Assembly: GCF_937425535.1 (NCBI RefSeq)
Contig: NZ_OW485601.1
Span: 3,145,501 to 3,209,500 of the forward strand
Direction of reading: 5' to 3'
Origin: Rhodovastum atsumiense
GTDB lineage: Bacteria; Pseudomonadota; Alphaproteobacteria; Acetobacterales; Acetobacteraceae
Length of the DNA: 64,000 nucleotides
The notes beneath the pieces were generated by a model, which did not search any database, was not told the origin of the DNA, and saw nothing but the letters and a program-made list of their open reading frames with translations. Positions 55,512-63,476 of the stretch are shown here, piece after piece. A program made the position numbers and the translations under genes. Each line of letters begins with the position of its first letter. Position 1 is the first letter of the stretch.

Positions 55512-56762
55512 CTATGACGGCTGGCCCGGGGCGCCGACGTGTTGGCGGAAGAAGCGGAGCATCTCCCCCGAGGCATCGGGGCCGCGCGGGTCGGTGTAGG
55601 AGCCGGCGTCGCTGCCGCCGAACCAGGCATGGCCGCCGCCATGCACGACCCAGTGCTCGAGCATCGTCTGTCCGTCGCCCTTGCTGTGCAGGACGCGGCT
55701 GAAGGTGTGACCACCGGGCACCTGGCCCCGCAGCCGCTCGGTGCGCAGGTCCGCGCCGGCGCGCGCCGCCGATTGGGCGATGACGGCCTCGCCATTGCGA
55801 GGATGCACCATGCGATCCTCGTCGCCATGGAACACGATGGTTGGGACCATCGGCTGGTTCGGGCGGGGCGGCAAGGCAGCCCCCTGGCGCATGGCGGTGA
55901 GGGCGGAGGGCAGGTCCTTCGCCGCCCCGCAGGGCATGCCGGAATGCACGCCGGCCGCGGCATAGAGGTCGGGATGGGTCGCCGCCATGATGGCAGCGGC
56001 GGCCCCGCCGGCGGAGAGGCCGGCGACATAGACACGCCGGGGATCGACGTCCTGCTCGCGCATGACCTGGCGCGTGATGCCGGCGACCAGCGACGGCTCG
56101 CCACGGTCGCGAAGCTGGTCCTCCGGGTTGAACCAGTTCCAGCATTTCTGCGGATTGGCCGAGTGCGGCTGCGCCGGATAGGCGACCAGCCAGCCATGTT
56201 CCTCGGCAAGACTGTTCATGCGGGTGCCGGCGGCGAAGTCCTCGGGGGACTGGGTGCAGCCATGCAGCATGACCAGCAGCGGCGCCGGGCCGCCGCGATG
56301 GCTGCCCGGGATGTAGAGCCTGTAGGCGCGCCGCCCGGCTTCGCCGCTGAAGGATCCGGTCAGGAAGCGTGCGCCATCCGGCAGCGCTTGGTCGTCCCGC
56401 ACCGGTGCGTGCCGTTGCCCGTGGAGTTCCCTGAGCCGTGCGACGAGATCGTGCAGGGAGACCCGCGCGCCGGGAGGGGGCGTGCCGCCACCCCGCCGGG
56501 CGAACCTGTCCGTCCCGCCGGTCCCGCCGGTCGACCTGGGGGGCTCGCGCGGCGTCGCCTGGCCGGTGTCGGGCGCCACGTCGAAGAGGCGCGACGCGCG
56601 TCCGGATGGTGCGTGGGCGGCATCATGCGGCGGTGTGGGGGTGGTCTCCGCCGGGGCGTGGCTGCCGGCCACGCGCTGCAGCAGCGCCGTGGCTTCGGCG
56701 ATCCGCCCTTCGCGCGTCAGGCGGGTGGCCTCGATGATGTCGGGATGCAGGCGCAGTTTCAT
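55512..56762 (-). CDS. PHB depolymerase-type esterase (alpha/beta hydrolase)
   Basis: 416 aa. Residues 1-120 are a variable helical/Pro-rich region without signal peptide. The catalytic domain has the oxyanion motif 'LLVMLHGCTQSPEDFA', nucleophile Ser in 'VYVAGLSAGGAAAAIM', Asp in 'IVFHGDEDRMVHP' and His in 'VHGGGHAWFGG'. It resembles the LpqC/PhaZ-like esterase family, so short-chain polyhydroxyalkanoate or feruloyl-type esters are possible substrates. The lack of a signal suggests an intracellular enzyme. An RHH regulator gene is upstream on the same strand. Confidence 0.85.
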   Translation of the reverse strand: MKLRLHPDIIEATRLTREGRIAEATALLQRVAGSHAPAETTPTPPHDAAHAPSGRASRLFDVAPDTGQATPREPPRSTGGTGGTDRFARRGGGTPPPGARVSLHDLVARLRELHGQRHAPVRDDQALPDGARFLTGSFSGEAGRRAYRLYIPGSHRGGPAPLLVMLHGCTQSPEDFAAGTRMNSLAEEHGWLVAYPAQPHSANPQKCWNWFNPEDQLRDRGEPSLVAGITRQVMREQDVDPRRVYVAGLSAGGAAAAIMAATHPDLYAAAGVHSGMPCGAAKDLPSALTAMRQGAALPPRPNQPMVPTIVFHGDEDRMVHPRNGEAVIAQSAARAGADLRTERLRGQVPGGHTFSRVLHSKGDGQTMLEHWVVHGGGHAWFGGSDAGSYTDPRGPDASGEMLRFFRQHVGAPGQPS

Positions 56763-56856
56763 GTCGGGACTCTTTCAGGAAAGCGGACGGAGGCGTGCTT
56801 CCTCCGGGTGAGAGGACGCATCGCCTGACGGCAGGCGGGGAGGGGCGTGATCCGGG

Positions 56857-57279
56857 TCAGCCGGTGCGGTCGGCCAGGGCGGCCTTCACCGCCGGGCTGG
56901 CCTGCAACGCCCCGAGCACCGAGATCGAGGCGATGGTGGCGCGGGCGAGCTCGGGGGAGACGTCATCGGCGATGCTGGCCAGGCCCAGCACCCGGATGTC
57001 GAGGCGTTGCCCGGCCGCGCGCACCGCTTCCAGGTCCGCGCGGCTGAAGTGCCGCAAGCCGAGATCCAGGCTTTTGCGGGTGACGGATTGCCGCGTGGCC
57101 TCGGCGTGGCGCTCGATCTGGTTGCGGATCGCGGTGCGGATGAAATCGCTTCTGTTAGAATAGAAACCGTCATGAACCAACAGGTCGATATGACCGAGAT
57201 CGACATAGCCAAGGTTGATGGTGATCTTCTCGGTGTCGCCACCGCCCCTGGGGCGGATTTCATGCACGTTGTTCGTCAT
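56857..57279 (-). CDS. Ribbon-helix-helix (CopG-like) regulator
   Basis: 140 aa from the ATG at 57279 (MTNNVHEIRP). The RHH fold is near residues 15-55: 'EKITINLGYVDLGHIDLLVH' then 'GFYSNRSDFIRTAIRNQIER', a typical DNA-binding strand plus two helices. The C-terminal 80 residues form a helical domain. Positioned 94 nt upstream of the esterase gene on the same strand, so it may control it. No toxin partner is adjacent. Confidence 0.8.
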   Translation of the reverse strand: MTNNVHEIRPRGGGDTEKITINLGYVDLGHIDLLVHDGFYSNRSDFIRTAIRNQIERHAEATRQSVTRKSLDLGLRHFSRADLEAVRAAGQRLDIRVLGLASIADDVSPELARATIASISVLGALQASPAVKAALADRTG

Positions 57280-57970
57280 GGGCTGCCATCCATGCACCAT
57301 CCCGGTGGATGGTTATCTTGGCCCGGCAGCAGGTTGATTCAAGTAATAACCAAACGGCAGTGGTTCTCGTTTCTGTGAATGGGCTGCGGGAATGACCCGG
57401 ACGCGCATGCAATAAGTTCGAATTTCTTTGTTGCATTGCGGTATGCGCCTGCTTTGTCGCCGCGATGGCGCCCGGAGGCGGGACAATCTGATCCGGTGTC
57501 AGCGGGCGCAATTCTCTCGTGAACATGGTCGTGTATAAATATTTTCGGGACATGACTTCGTTTTCGACTTCATGGTGCTTCTTAATCCGGGTCTTCCGGG
57601 TCAATCTGCAACTGTCGAATTACGCTCGGATTCCTGGATTGTTCAGGATTGGTGTGAAGTGTGGTAATGCATTGCCGGCTTACGATCACGTGAAACCAAA
57701 GATTTTTTGATGATCCCAAGGGAATTTCTGTGAGATTTTCCGGTCCACGCCGTCGCGGGGATGGCTCGAAATCGGATCGTGGCGCGGGCTGCAGCATATT
57801 GGCCGGGATGGTCCGCAGTTGAACGCGCTGCGTAACGATAAAATTGGATCGCATCATCGCGAGAGAGATGCCATTTCCCGCAATATCCTTCTGGGGATGG
57901 ATTGATGGCGGGCATATCGTTTCTGTGGCGCCGCCAAACCTGAGCGGCAAGCAATGGAAGGATCTTTACA
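57280..57970. other. Long AT-richer intergenic region
   Basis: 691 nt with lower GC than all neighbours, especially 57300-57720, and no gene with a credible start and codon use. It contains a TTGTTGCATTGCGG stretch (57430-57443) reminiscent of TGC-rich sites near polyhydroxyalkanoate genes, short dyads CCGG/CCGG near 57587-57600, and an ATTTTTTG tract at 57702-57709. It may hold promoters of the divergent flanking genes, an unrecognised RNA, or decayed foreign DNA. Confidence 0.4.
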
Positions 57971-58195
57971 GTGGCTCTGAACCAGCTTTGGAAAACCGAA
58001 CCGAGTGGTTGTCTTACCTCCAAGATCGGATTGGTCCGGATGCTGGTGGAACCCGTGGGCGCGAGTTTCCGGGTGGTGGTGACCCGGAGCCCCAATGACC
58101 TGCATCCCGACGAGGTGCTGGCATCGGCGAGCGCGAGCGACGCCCGCGCCGCCATCTCCATGGCCGAGCGCATGGCGGCCCGGCTCGCCAGCTGA
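57971..58195 (+). CDS. Small conserved-looking protein, unknown function
   Basis: 74 aa from a GTG at 57971 with a GGAAGGA ribosome binding site 8 nt upstream. The C-terminal 50 residues ('MLVEPVGASFRVVVTRSPND', 'DARAAISMAERMAARLAS') read like a compact alpha/beta domain with high-GC codon bias, whereas the first 20 codons are in AT-richer sequence. An internal ATG at 58040 is an alternative start. No family recognised. Confidence 0.5.
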   Translation: MALNQLWKTEPSGCLTSKIGLVRMLVEPVGASFRVVVTRSPNDLHPDEVLASASASDARAAISMAERMAARLAS

Positions 58196-58230
58196 GGGCA
58201 TCGTCGCGCCGCGGCGCGAGGGCTTACCGG

Positions 58231-58273
58231 GGTGTTCCGGTGCGGGCGACGGTGGCACCCGCACCGGAACACC
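58231..58273. terminator. 16-bp perfect hairpin between convergent genes
   Basis: GGTGTTCCGGTGCGGG (58231-58246) pairs exactly with 58258-58273. It lies between the stops of the small gene (58195) and the secreted protein gene (58283), with no T-run on either side, so it would act as a factor-dependent or weak bidirectional terminator. Confidence 0.6.
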
Positions 58274-58282
58274 GGATCTGGA

Positions 58283-58762
58283 TCAGCGGCCCGCCGGTCC
58301 CGGATCCTTCTTCATGATGCTCACGAAGCTGAACCAGGGGGTTGTGGCAGGCCGGGCCATGGTTTCGGCGAAGATCAGCACGTCTCCCCGGCGGATGACG
58401 GTATAGTCATCGCTCATCCCATTGGCGACCGCCACGGGATTGTCGATGTGGATGCGGCCGTTTCCCACGAGACCGACCTTCACGTCGCGGAAATGGATCT
58501 GCCCGCCTGGCCGGATCTCGTAGCTGCCCGCGTCCGGGATGTCCTGATGCTTGCCTCCGCAGGTGAGTGACGCGCCCAGGAAGCGGTAGCTCGTCGCGGT
58601 GCCGGCGAAGCGCATCTGCACCTCGCTGCAGGCGTCGATCCTGTCTTCCATCTGCAGGACCCCGGTCCCGGTCCAGGTGCCGGAGACGAAGGCCGCATCC
58701 TCGTCGGCCAGGGCCATGCCACACGACAGGCCCAGCATGGCGAGCGCGCATGTCACTTTCAT
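58283..58762 (-). CDS. Secreted protein, unknown function
   Basis: 159 aa. Signal peptide 1-19 ('MKVTCALAMLGLSCGMALA'). The mature chain is beta-rich with two Cys (in 'IDACSEVQMRF' and 'ASLTCGGKHQD') that may form a disulfide, and a 'GTWTGTGVLQMEDRI' start recalling small lipocalin-like or DUF-type periplasmic domains. No named family recognised. It follows the FUSC gene on the same strand after 96 nt. Confidence 0.65.
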   Translation of the reverse strand: MKVTCALAMLGLSCGMALADEDAAFVSGTWTGTGVLQMEDRIDACSEVQMRFAGTATSYRFLGASLTCGGKHQDIPDAGSYEIRPGGQIHFRDVKVGLVGNGRIHIDNPVAVANGMSDDYTVIRRGDVLIFAETMARPATTPWFSFVSIMKKDPGPAGR

Positions 58763-58858
58763 GGGTCTTCTCCTTGGCGGGCGGAAGCCGCTGCACGGGA
58801 TGGCGGCGCGGCCCGCAGCAGATCCATGCCGGTGGCCCCGGGGCTTCTCGAATTCGCG

Positions 58859-59980
58859 TTATCCCTGCCGCCGTGACGCCAAGTTGTTGGGCGGGGGGAC
58901 CGGAGCCGCCCGCAGCAGCAGGGCATTGGCGCCCACCACCAGCGCCGCGCCGATGGCCGTCGCCAGCAGGCGATCGACCAGCGGGCCGGTTCCGGCCGGC
59001 CGGCCGCCACTGAACAGCAGGATGATCAGCGGCGTCATGCTCGCGGTGTAGGCAAGGTAGTTGCGGCCCCGCAGCCATGGTCCAAGTCCCCCGAGCAGGG
59101 CGATCAGGCCGGCCGGCAGCCAGCCGGGCAGGGTAGGCAGGGCGACCAGCCCGGCCAGGCCGACGCCCAGCGCGGCCCCGACCGCTCGTTGCGTCACCCG
59201 CAGGGGCAGGGCCTCCGGCTGGCGTTGGCACAGGATCGCGACGGTCACGGCGATCCAGCCGAAATGGTGGTCCGGCCAGGTCGTGCGCAGCAGGGCGGCA
59301 ACGGCGAGGCAGCCGGTCAGCCGCAGCGTGTATTGCCAGCCCTCGGGCTGGCGCAGCATCCGCCGCCAGCGCCGGAATTTCTGCAGCGCCGAGGCGGTCG
59401 GAGTGGCCGGCGTGGCTGCGGCGGGGCGGCCGGCCAGCGCCCGGAACAGGCTGCCGAACGCCAGGGCAAGACAGGCGGTCCAGAGCGCGCCGGCGGCCAT
59501 GAGCGCCAGCACCCTCGCCGGATCGCGGGAAAGATCGCCGATGCCCAGCAGGATCGCCAGGAAGACGATGCCACGTCCGGTGCCCAGGGCCAGCGGACGG
59601 CTATAGCCGCCGACCAGCGCCGCCATGCCGGCCAGGACGGCCAGCGCCGCATCCGTCCACGGACCCTGGCCGGCCACCAGCACGGCCAGGACGGACGCCC
59701 CGCCCGCCGCGGCGAGCGTGCCGGCGAGCTGGCGGACCTGTTCGCCGAAGCCGTGCCCGGTCGCAGCGCCGGCCACCAACAGGCCGCCCACCGCGGCGGC
59801 TAGTCCGAGCGCCGTCTGCCCCAGCAGGGTGGCCAGCAACACGGGCACGCCCATGCCGAAGCCGGCGGCCAGGATGGCCGGTCCGTCCACCCCGTCCCGG
59901 GGCGTCCAGGCGAACGCCCCCGCGAGCGGCGCCCGGCGCATCGCGCCGTCGCCGCCCTCCCTGGTCGATGGCGAATCCAT
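58859..59980 (-). CDS. FUSC-family inner-membrane protein
   Basis: 373 aa (or 360 aa from the ATG at 59941). Two sets of hydrophobic helices flank a central cytosolic segment ('LQKFRRWRRMLRQPEGWQY'). 'HFGWIAVTVAILCQRQPEAL' and 'TQRAVGAALGVGLAGLVALP' are the hallmark of the FUSC/aromatic-acid exporter group, here in a short form. It probably exports toxic organic acids or similar compounds. The 59980 start codon overlaps a MarR-type operator. Control by the divergent MarR regulator is likely. Confidence 0.83.
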   Translation of the reverse strand: MDSPSTREGGDGAMRRAPLAGAFAWTPRDGVDGPAILAAGFGMGVPVLLATLLGQTALGLAAAVGGLLVAGAATGHGFGEQVRQLAGTLAAAGGASVLAVLVAGQGPWTDAALAVLAGMAALVGGYSRPLALGTGRGIVFLAILLGIGDLSRDPARVLALMAAGALWTACLALAFGSLFRALAGRPAAATPATPTASALQKFRRWRRMLRQPEGWQYTLRLTGCLAVAALLRTTWPDHHFGWIAVTVAILCQRQPEALPLRVTQRAVGAALGVGLAGLVALPTLPGWLPAGLIALLGGLGPWLRGRNYLAYTASMTPLIILLFSGGRPAGTGPLVDRLLATAIGAALVVGANALLLRAAPVPPPNNLASRRQG

Positions 59981-60033
59981 ACGCTATGCGTAGCATATGG
60001 CCCGGCCAACTCCTACGCAGTACGTATCATATG
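59980..60033. promoter_or_regulatory. Two 20-bp operator-like repeats between FUSC and MarR genes
   Basis: TACGCTATGCGTAGCATATG (59980-59999) and TACGCAGTACGTATCATATG (60014-60033) agree at 16 of 20 positions, 34 bp apart. The first contains the perfect dyad TACGC-TAT-GCGTA. One repeat covers the FUSC start codon and the other ends on the MarR ATG. This is the arrangement expected for an autoregulated MarR divergon. Confidence 0.65.
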
Positions 60034-60495
60034 TCCGCGCGTGACAATGACGATGCCGCCGTGCTGCTGCGCGGGGTGTTGTCGCTGGGACGGCGCCTGC
60101 GCGCCGAACGGCCGCGCGGAGGGGTGTCGCTGTCCGGGATCGGCCTGCTCAGCACCCTGCATGCCCAGGGGCCGATGCCGGCCGCGCGCCTGGCCAAACA
60201 GGAGGGGCTGCAGGCGCAGTCGCTGACGCGCCTGATCTCCGGGCTGGAGCGGATGGGATGCATCGAGCGCCGGCGCAGCGAGACCGACCGGCGCGAGATC
60301 GTGGTCATGCTCACGCCGCGCGGCCGCGAGGTGCTGGCCGAGGACATGCGCGGGCGGCAGCGCTGGCTGGAACGGGCGATGGCCGAGGCGCTGACCGGGG
60401 CCGAGCGGGAGACGCTGTTGCAGGCGGCGGCGGCGATGCTCCGGCTGGCACGCCATCAGGCGGCCGGGGACACCGATCCCCTGGGGCCGCCATAG
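60031..60495 (+). CDS. MarR-family transcriptional regulator
   Basis: 154 aa from the ATG at 60031. Winged helix: 'SLSGIGLLSTLHAQGPMPAA', 'SLTRLISGLERMGCIERRRS', 'DRREIVVMLTPRGREVL'. No Shine-Dalgarno sequence precedes the start, which lies inside an operator-like repeat, so the mRNA may be leaderless. Likely represses itself and the divergent FUSC exporter until a phenolic or similar ligand binds. Confidence 0.9.
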   Translation: MSARDNDDAAVLLRGVLSLGRRLRAERPRGGVSLSGIGLLSTLHAQGPMPAARLAKQEGLQAQSLTRLISGLERMGCIERRRSETDRREIVVMLTPRGREVLAEDMRGRQRWLERAMAEALTGAERETLLQAAAAMLRLARHQAAGDTDPLGPP

Positions 60496-60508
60496 CCTGC
60501 GCGGCAGC

Positions 60509-61288
60509 CTACGCGACGCGGCCGAGGATGACCGCGCTGGGGCGGAACGCCGCCACGCAGGGTTCGCCGACGGAGAGATGCGCGGCCAGCGCCGCCTTGC
60601 CCGTGGCCACCGCGGTCAGGCCGCTGCCGAGGTCGACCGTCACCTCCGTGGTGTCGCCGTCCCGCTGGATGTGGCTGACCGTGCCGGCCAGCGTGTTGTG
60701 GCTGGCATGGGCTTCCTCCTCGCCGGTGGGCAGCAGGAACACCGAGGATGCCTTGATCAGGGCGAAGACCTCGATGCCCGGCCGGAGGCCCAGCGCGGCC
60801 ACGCTCGCCTGGGTGATCGCCGCCTTGATGAAGCGCCGTCCGGCGACTTCCAGCAGCACGTCCTCGCGCAGCGTGCCTTTCATGGTGGAGGCGACGCGGG
60901 CGACGAATTCATTGCGCGCGCTGGTGCGCACCGCGACGCGGTCGAGCAGGCGCACATCCTCGGCGAAGGCCACGCCCAGATGCGACAGCAGGCGCGCGTG
61001 CTCGGCCCGCAGCGCCACCAGGGCGACGCAGAGGCGGCGGCCGCGCGGGGTCAGGCGGATGCCGCGGCGATCCCCCTGCTCGATCCACTCCGCCAGGGTC
61101 TCGTGCGCCAGGTTGTTGCTCTCCAGGACCGAGCGCCGGGCCGCGGGGGCGTCGGCCGCCGTCACCGCCAGGAATTCGCCGGCCGAGACCGCGCGGAACA
61201 GCCAGGCCAGCCGGTGCTGGTCCGCCATCAGGTCGAGACCGCACAGGCCCATCCCGGATCCGTCATCTGTCGGCTGTGTCGGGTTCAT
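60509..61288 (-). CDS. ModE-like molybdate-responsive regulator
   Basis: 259 aa from the ATG at 61288 (AGGAGG ribosome binding site). The N-terminal half (20-115) is a winged-helix-like domain of LysR/ModE type but poorly conserved. The C-terminal half has two Mop/TOBE units: 'RNEFVARVASTMKGTLREDV' with 'VFALIKASSVFLL', and 'NTLAGTVSHIQRDGDTTEVT' with 'VAAFRPSAVILG', which bind molybdate or tungstate. No molybdate transporter or Mo-enzyme gene is next to it. Confidence 0.83.
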   Translation of the reverse strand: MNPTQPTDDGSGMGLCGLDLMADQHRLAWLFRAVSAGEFLAVTAADAPAARRSVLESNNLAHETLAEWIEQGDRRGIRLTPRGRRLCVALVALRAEHARLLSHLGVAFAEDVRLLDRVAVRTSARNEFVARVASTMKGTLREDVLLEVAGRRFIKAAITQASVAALGLRPGIEVFALIKASSVFLLPTGEEEAHASHNTLAGTVSHIQRDGDTTEVTVDLGSGLTAVATGKAALAAHLSVGEPCVAAFRPSAVILGRVA

Positions 61289-61486
61289 GACATCCCTCCT
61301 GGCGGATGGTCTTTGCATGCGACATGTTTGGTCGGGAATAGCGCCATTGTCGGTGTTCGCCCTGGTCTGCGGACCGACACAGCAAACCCCGGGCCAGAAA
61401 ACACCAGGCCAGACCGGCCGCGCGCCGGGTGCCAGGGTGCTTTCGCTTTGCTAAACCCCCGGTGGAATTCCGGAGTCCCGCGCCTG

Positions 61487-62821
61487 ATGAGTCCCGCCGC
61501 CGATCCCTTGTTGTCCGCCTCGCCCTGGTGGCGCCCGCATCCCGGAGCGACGCTGCGCATCCAGGGAGGCCGCCGGTTGCAGGGGACCTACCCGATCAGC
61601 GGCGCCAAGAATGCGGTGCTGCCGCTGATGGCCGCGACGCTGCTGACCCCGCACCTCGTCACCCTGCACAACGTGCCGGCGAGCCTGGACGTCGCGGTGC
61701 TGTCCAACCTGCTGCACCGCCTGGGGGTGGCGATCGGCTGGTCGCGGACGCGGGCGGGCCTGTCGTTGACCTGCTGCGCCGACCAGGTGCGGCCGACCCG
61801 GATCGATCGGGAGCTGGTCGGGCGGATGCGGGCCTCGGTGCTGCTGCTGGGCGCGCTGCTGGCGCGCTGCGGCGAGGTCAGCCTGCCCTTGCCGGGCGGC
61901 GATGCCATCGGCCTGCGCGGGATCGATTTCCACCTCGCCGGGCTGCGCGCGATGGGGGCCGGGATCGAGCTTGCCGGTGGCATGGTCCATGCCGAGGCGC
62001 GGGGCGGCTTGCGGGGGGCCGAGATCGACCTGCCACAGCCCTCGGTCGGTGCTACCGAGAACCTGATGCTCGCGGCGGTGCTGGCCAGCGGCCGCACCCT
62101 GATCCGCAATGCCGCGCGCGAGCCCGAGATCGTCGATCTGGCGCAATGCCTCGGGGCCATGGGGGCCCGGATCAGCGGGGCGGGCGGCGACGTGCTCGCC
62201 ATCGAGGGCGGCCATCCGCTGGGGGGGGCCATCCACGCGGTGATGCCCGACCGCATCGAGACCGGCACCATCGCCTGTGCCGCCGCCCTCACCGACGGCG
62301 AGATCCTGCTGGAGCATGCGCGGGCCGACCTGCTGGGCGCGGCGGCACCGGCGCTCGCCGCCACCGGGGTGGAGTTGCGAGAGGTCCCGGCCGGGCTGCT
62401 TGCCCGTCGTGCGGCTGCGGGGCTGCAGGGGATCGACCTGCAGACCGGTCCCTTTCCGGGCTTCGCCACCGACCTGCAGGCGCCGGTGATGGCGATGCTG
62501 ACGCTGGCGCGCGGCGCGAGCGCCATCACCGAGACCATCTTCGAGCAACGCTTCCACCATGTCGGCGAACTGCGGAAGATGGGGGCGAGCATCGCGGTGC
62601 ATGGCCGCACCGCCTGGATCCGCGGCGTGCCGCGGCTGGCCGGGGCGCGGGTGACCGGCACCGATGTGCGCGCGGCGGCGGCGCTGGTCCTGGCCGGGCT
62701 GGCGGCCCGGGGTGAAACCTGCCTCGACGGGCTCGATCATCTCGACCGCGGCCATGACGGCATGGCGGAAAAGCTGGTCGGCTGCGGCGCCGACATCGTG
62801 CGCGCGGCGGAGACGGCCTGA
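61487..62821 (+). CDS. murA: MurA-like UDP-GlcNAc enolpyruvyl transferase with Asp in place of active-site Cys
   Basis: 444 aa from the ATG at 61487. The family residues are clear: K41-N42 in 'ISGAKNAVLPLMAATLL', R144, 'TDLQAPVMAMLTLARGASAI', 'TETIFEQRFHHVGELRKMGA' and 'HLDRGHDGMAEKLVGCGA'. In the loop 'LPLPGGDAIGLRGIDFHLAG' the position of catalytic Cys115 (E. coli numbering) is D139 (codon GAT at 61901-61903). It transfers enolpyruvate from PEP to UDP-GlcNAc in the first committed step of peptidoglycan synthesis. Cys-to-Asp forms in other bacteria stay active and are insensitive to fosfomycin. Whether it is the only MurA or a paralogue is unknown. Confidence 0.88.
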   Translation: MSPAADPLLSASPWWRPHPGATLRIQGGRRLQGTYPISGAKNAVLPLMAATLLTPHLVTLHNVPASLDVAVLSNLLHRLGVAIGWSRTRAGLSLTCCADQVRPTRIDRELVGRMRASVLLLGALLARCGEVSLPLPGGDAIGLRGIDFHLAGLRAMGAGIELAGGMVHAEARGGLRGAEIDLPQPSVGATENLMLAAVLASGRTLIRNAAREPEIVDLAQCLGAMGARISGAGGDVLAIEGGHPLGGAIHAVMPDRIETGTIACAAALTDGEILLEHARADLLGAAAPALAATGVELREVPAGLLARRAAAGLQGIDLQTGPFPGFATDLQAPVMAMLTLARGASAITETIFEQRFHHVGELRKMGASIAVHGRTAWIRGVPRLAGARVTGTDVRAAAALVLAGLAARGETCLDGLDHLDRGHDGMAEKLVGCGADIVRAAETA

Positions 62822-62861
62822 CGGCACGGCCGGGAGCCGGGCGAATGGCCCCCGCCGCCGT

Positions 62862-63476
62862 TCAGCTTCGCGGACAGGCGATGAAGGCCGGCAGGGCTTC
62901 CGCGCGCGCGGCCAGCGCTGCCAGGCGGGGATGCTGCTCCGGGGACAGCAGCTCGGCGGTCATGCTGCGGGTGAAGGTCCAGGCGACGGCGACCGAGATG
63001 TCCGCCTGGCCCGGCCGCTCCCCGATCAGCCAGGGCGCATCCGCCGCGGTTTCGGCCTCCAGTTGGGCGTAGGCGGCGGCAAGCTGCGCCTCGATGCGGT
63101 CGATCCAGGGCTGGTGGCGTTTTTCCGCCGGGCGCAGCTTGTGCTCGTAGACGATCTGGACGGTCTTCTCGCAGGCGGCCAGGGCCAGGCCCACCAGGCG
63201 CTGGCAGCGCGCATGCGCCTTCGGATCCTCGGGCGTCAGCCGGCGCAGCGGCGGCACCAGCCGTTCCAGGTGATCGAGGATGAGCGTCGAATCCATCAGC
63301 ACCGTGCCGTCGTCGGTGACGAAGGTCGGCGCCTTGACCACGGGGTTGATCTCGCCAAAGGCCGCGTAATCCGCGAATACCGAAAGTGGTTCGTGGGTGA
63401 AGGGAATTTCCATCATCGCCAGGGAAATCCCGACGCGACGGACATAAGGCGAATCCAGCATGCCGATCAGTCGCAA
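62862..63476 (-). CDS. Glutathione S-transferase family protein
   Basis: 204 aa from a TTG start at 63476, chosen for AAGGAA 6 nt upstream and the family N-terminus 'LRLIGMLDSPYVRRVGISL'; the first ATG (63461) would cut the first beta strand. Thioredoxin-like N-domain with the Ser of 'DSPYVRR' as likely glutathione-activating residue, 'NPVVKAPTFVTDDGTVLMDS' (cis-Pro and glutathione-binding Asp-Ser), then the helical C-domain. Probably detoxification; substrate unknown. Confidence 0.88.
   Translation of the reverse strand: MRLIGMLDSPYVRRVGISLAMMEIPFTHEPLSVFADYAAFGEINPVVKAPTFVTDDGTVLMDSTLILDHLERLVPPLRRLTPEDPKAHARCQRLVGLALAACEKTVQIVYEHKLRPAEKRHQPWIDRIEAQLAAAYAQLEAETAADAPWLIGERPGQADISVAVAWTFTRSMTAELLSPEQHPRLAALAARAEALPAFIACPRS

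Noticed and set aside
57519-57710. 63-codon open frame in the AT-rich gap
   Set aside because: No ribosome binding site, unusual residue composition and no coding bias; treated as non-coding.
57844-58098. 84-codon open frame overlapping the small gene at 57971
   Set aside because: The overlapping frame from 57971 has a ribosome binding site and better codon use; this one ends in low-complexity sequence.
61487-62821. Reading the MurA homologue as a pseudogene because it lacks the catalytic Cys
   Set aside because: The frame is full length and other catalytic residues are intact; Asp at this site is known to support activity in other bacteria.
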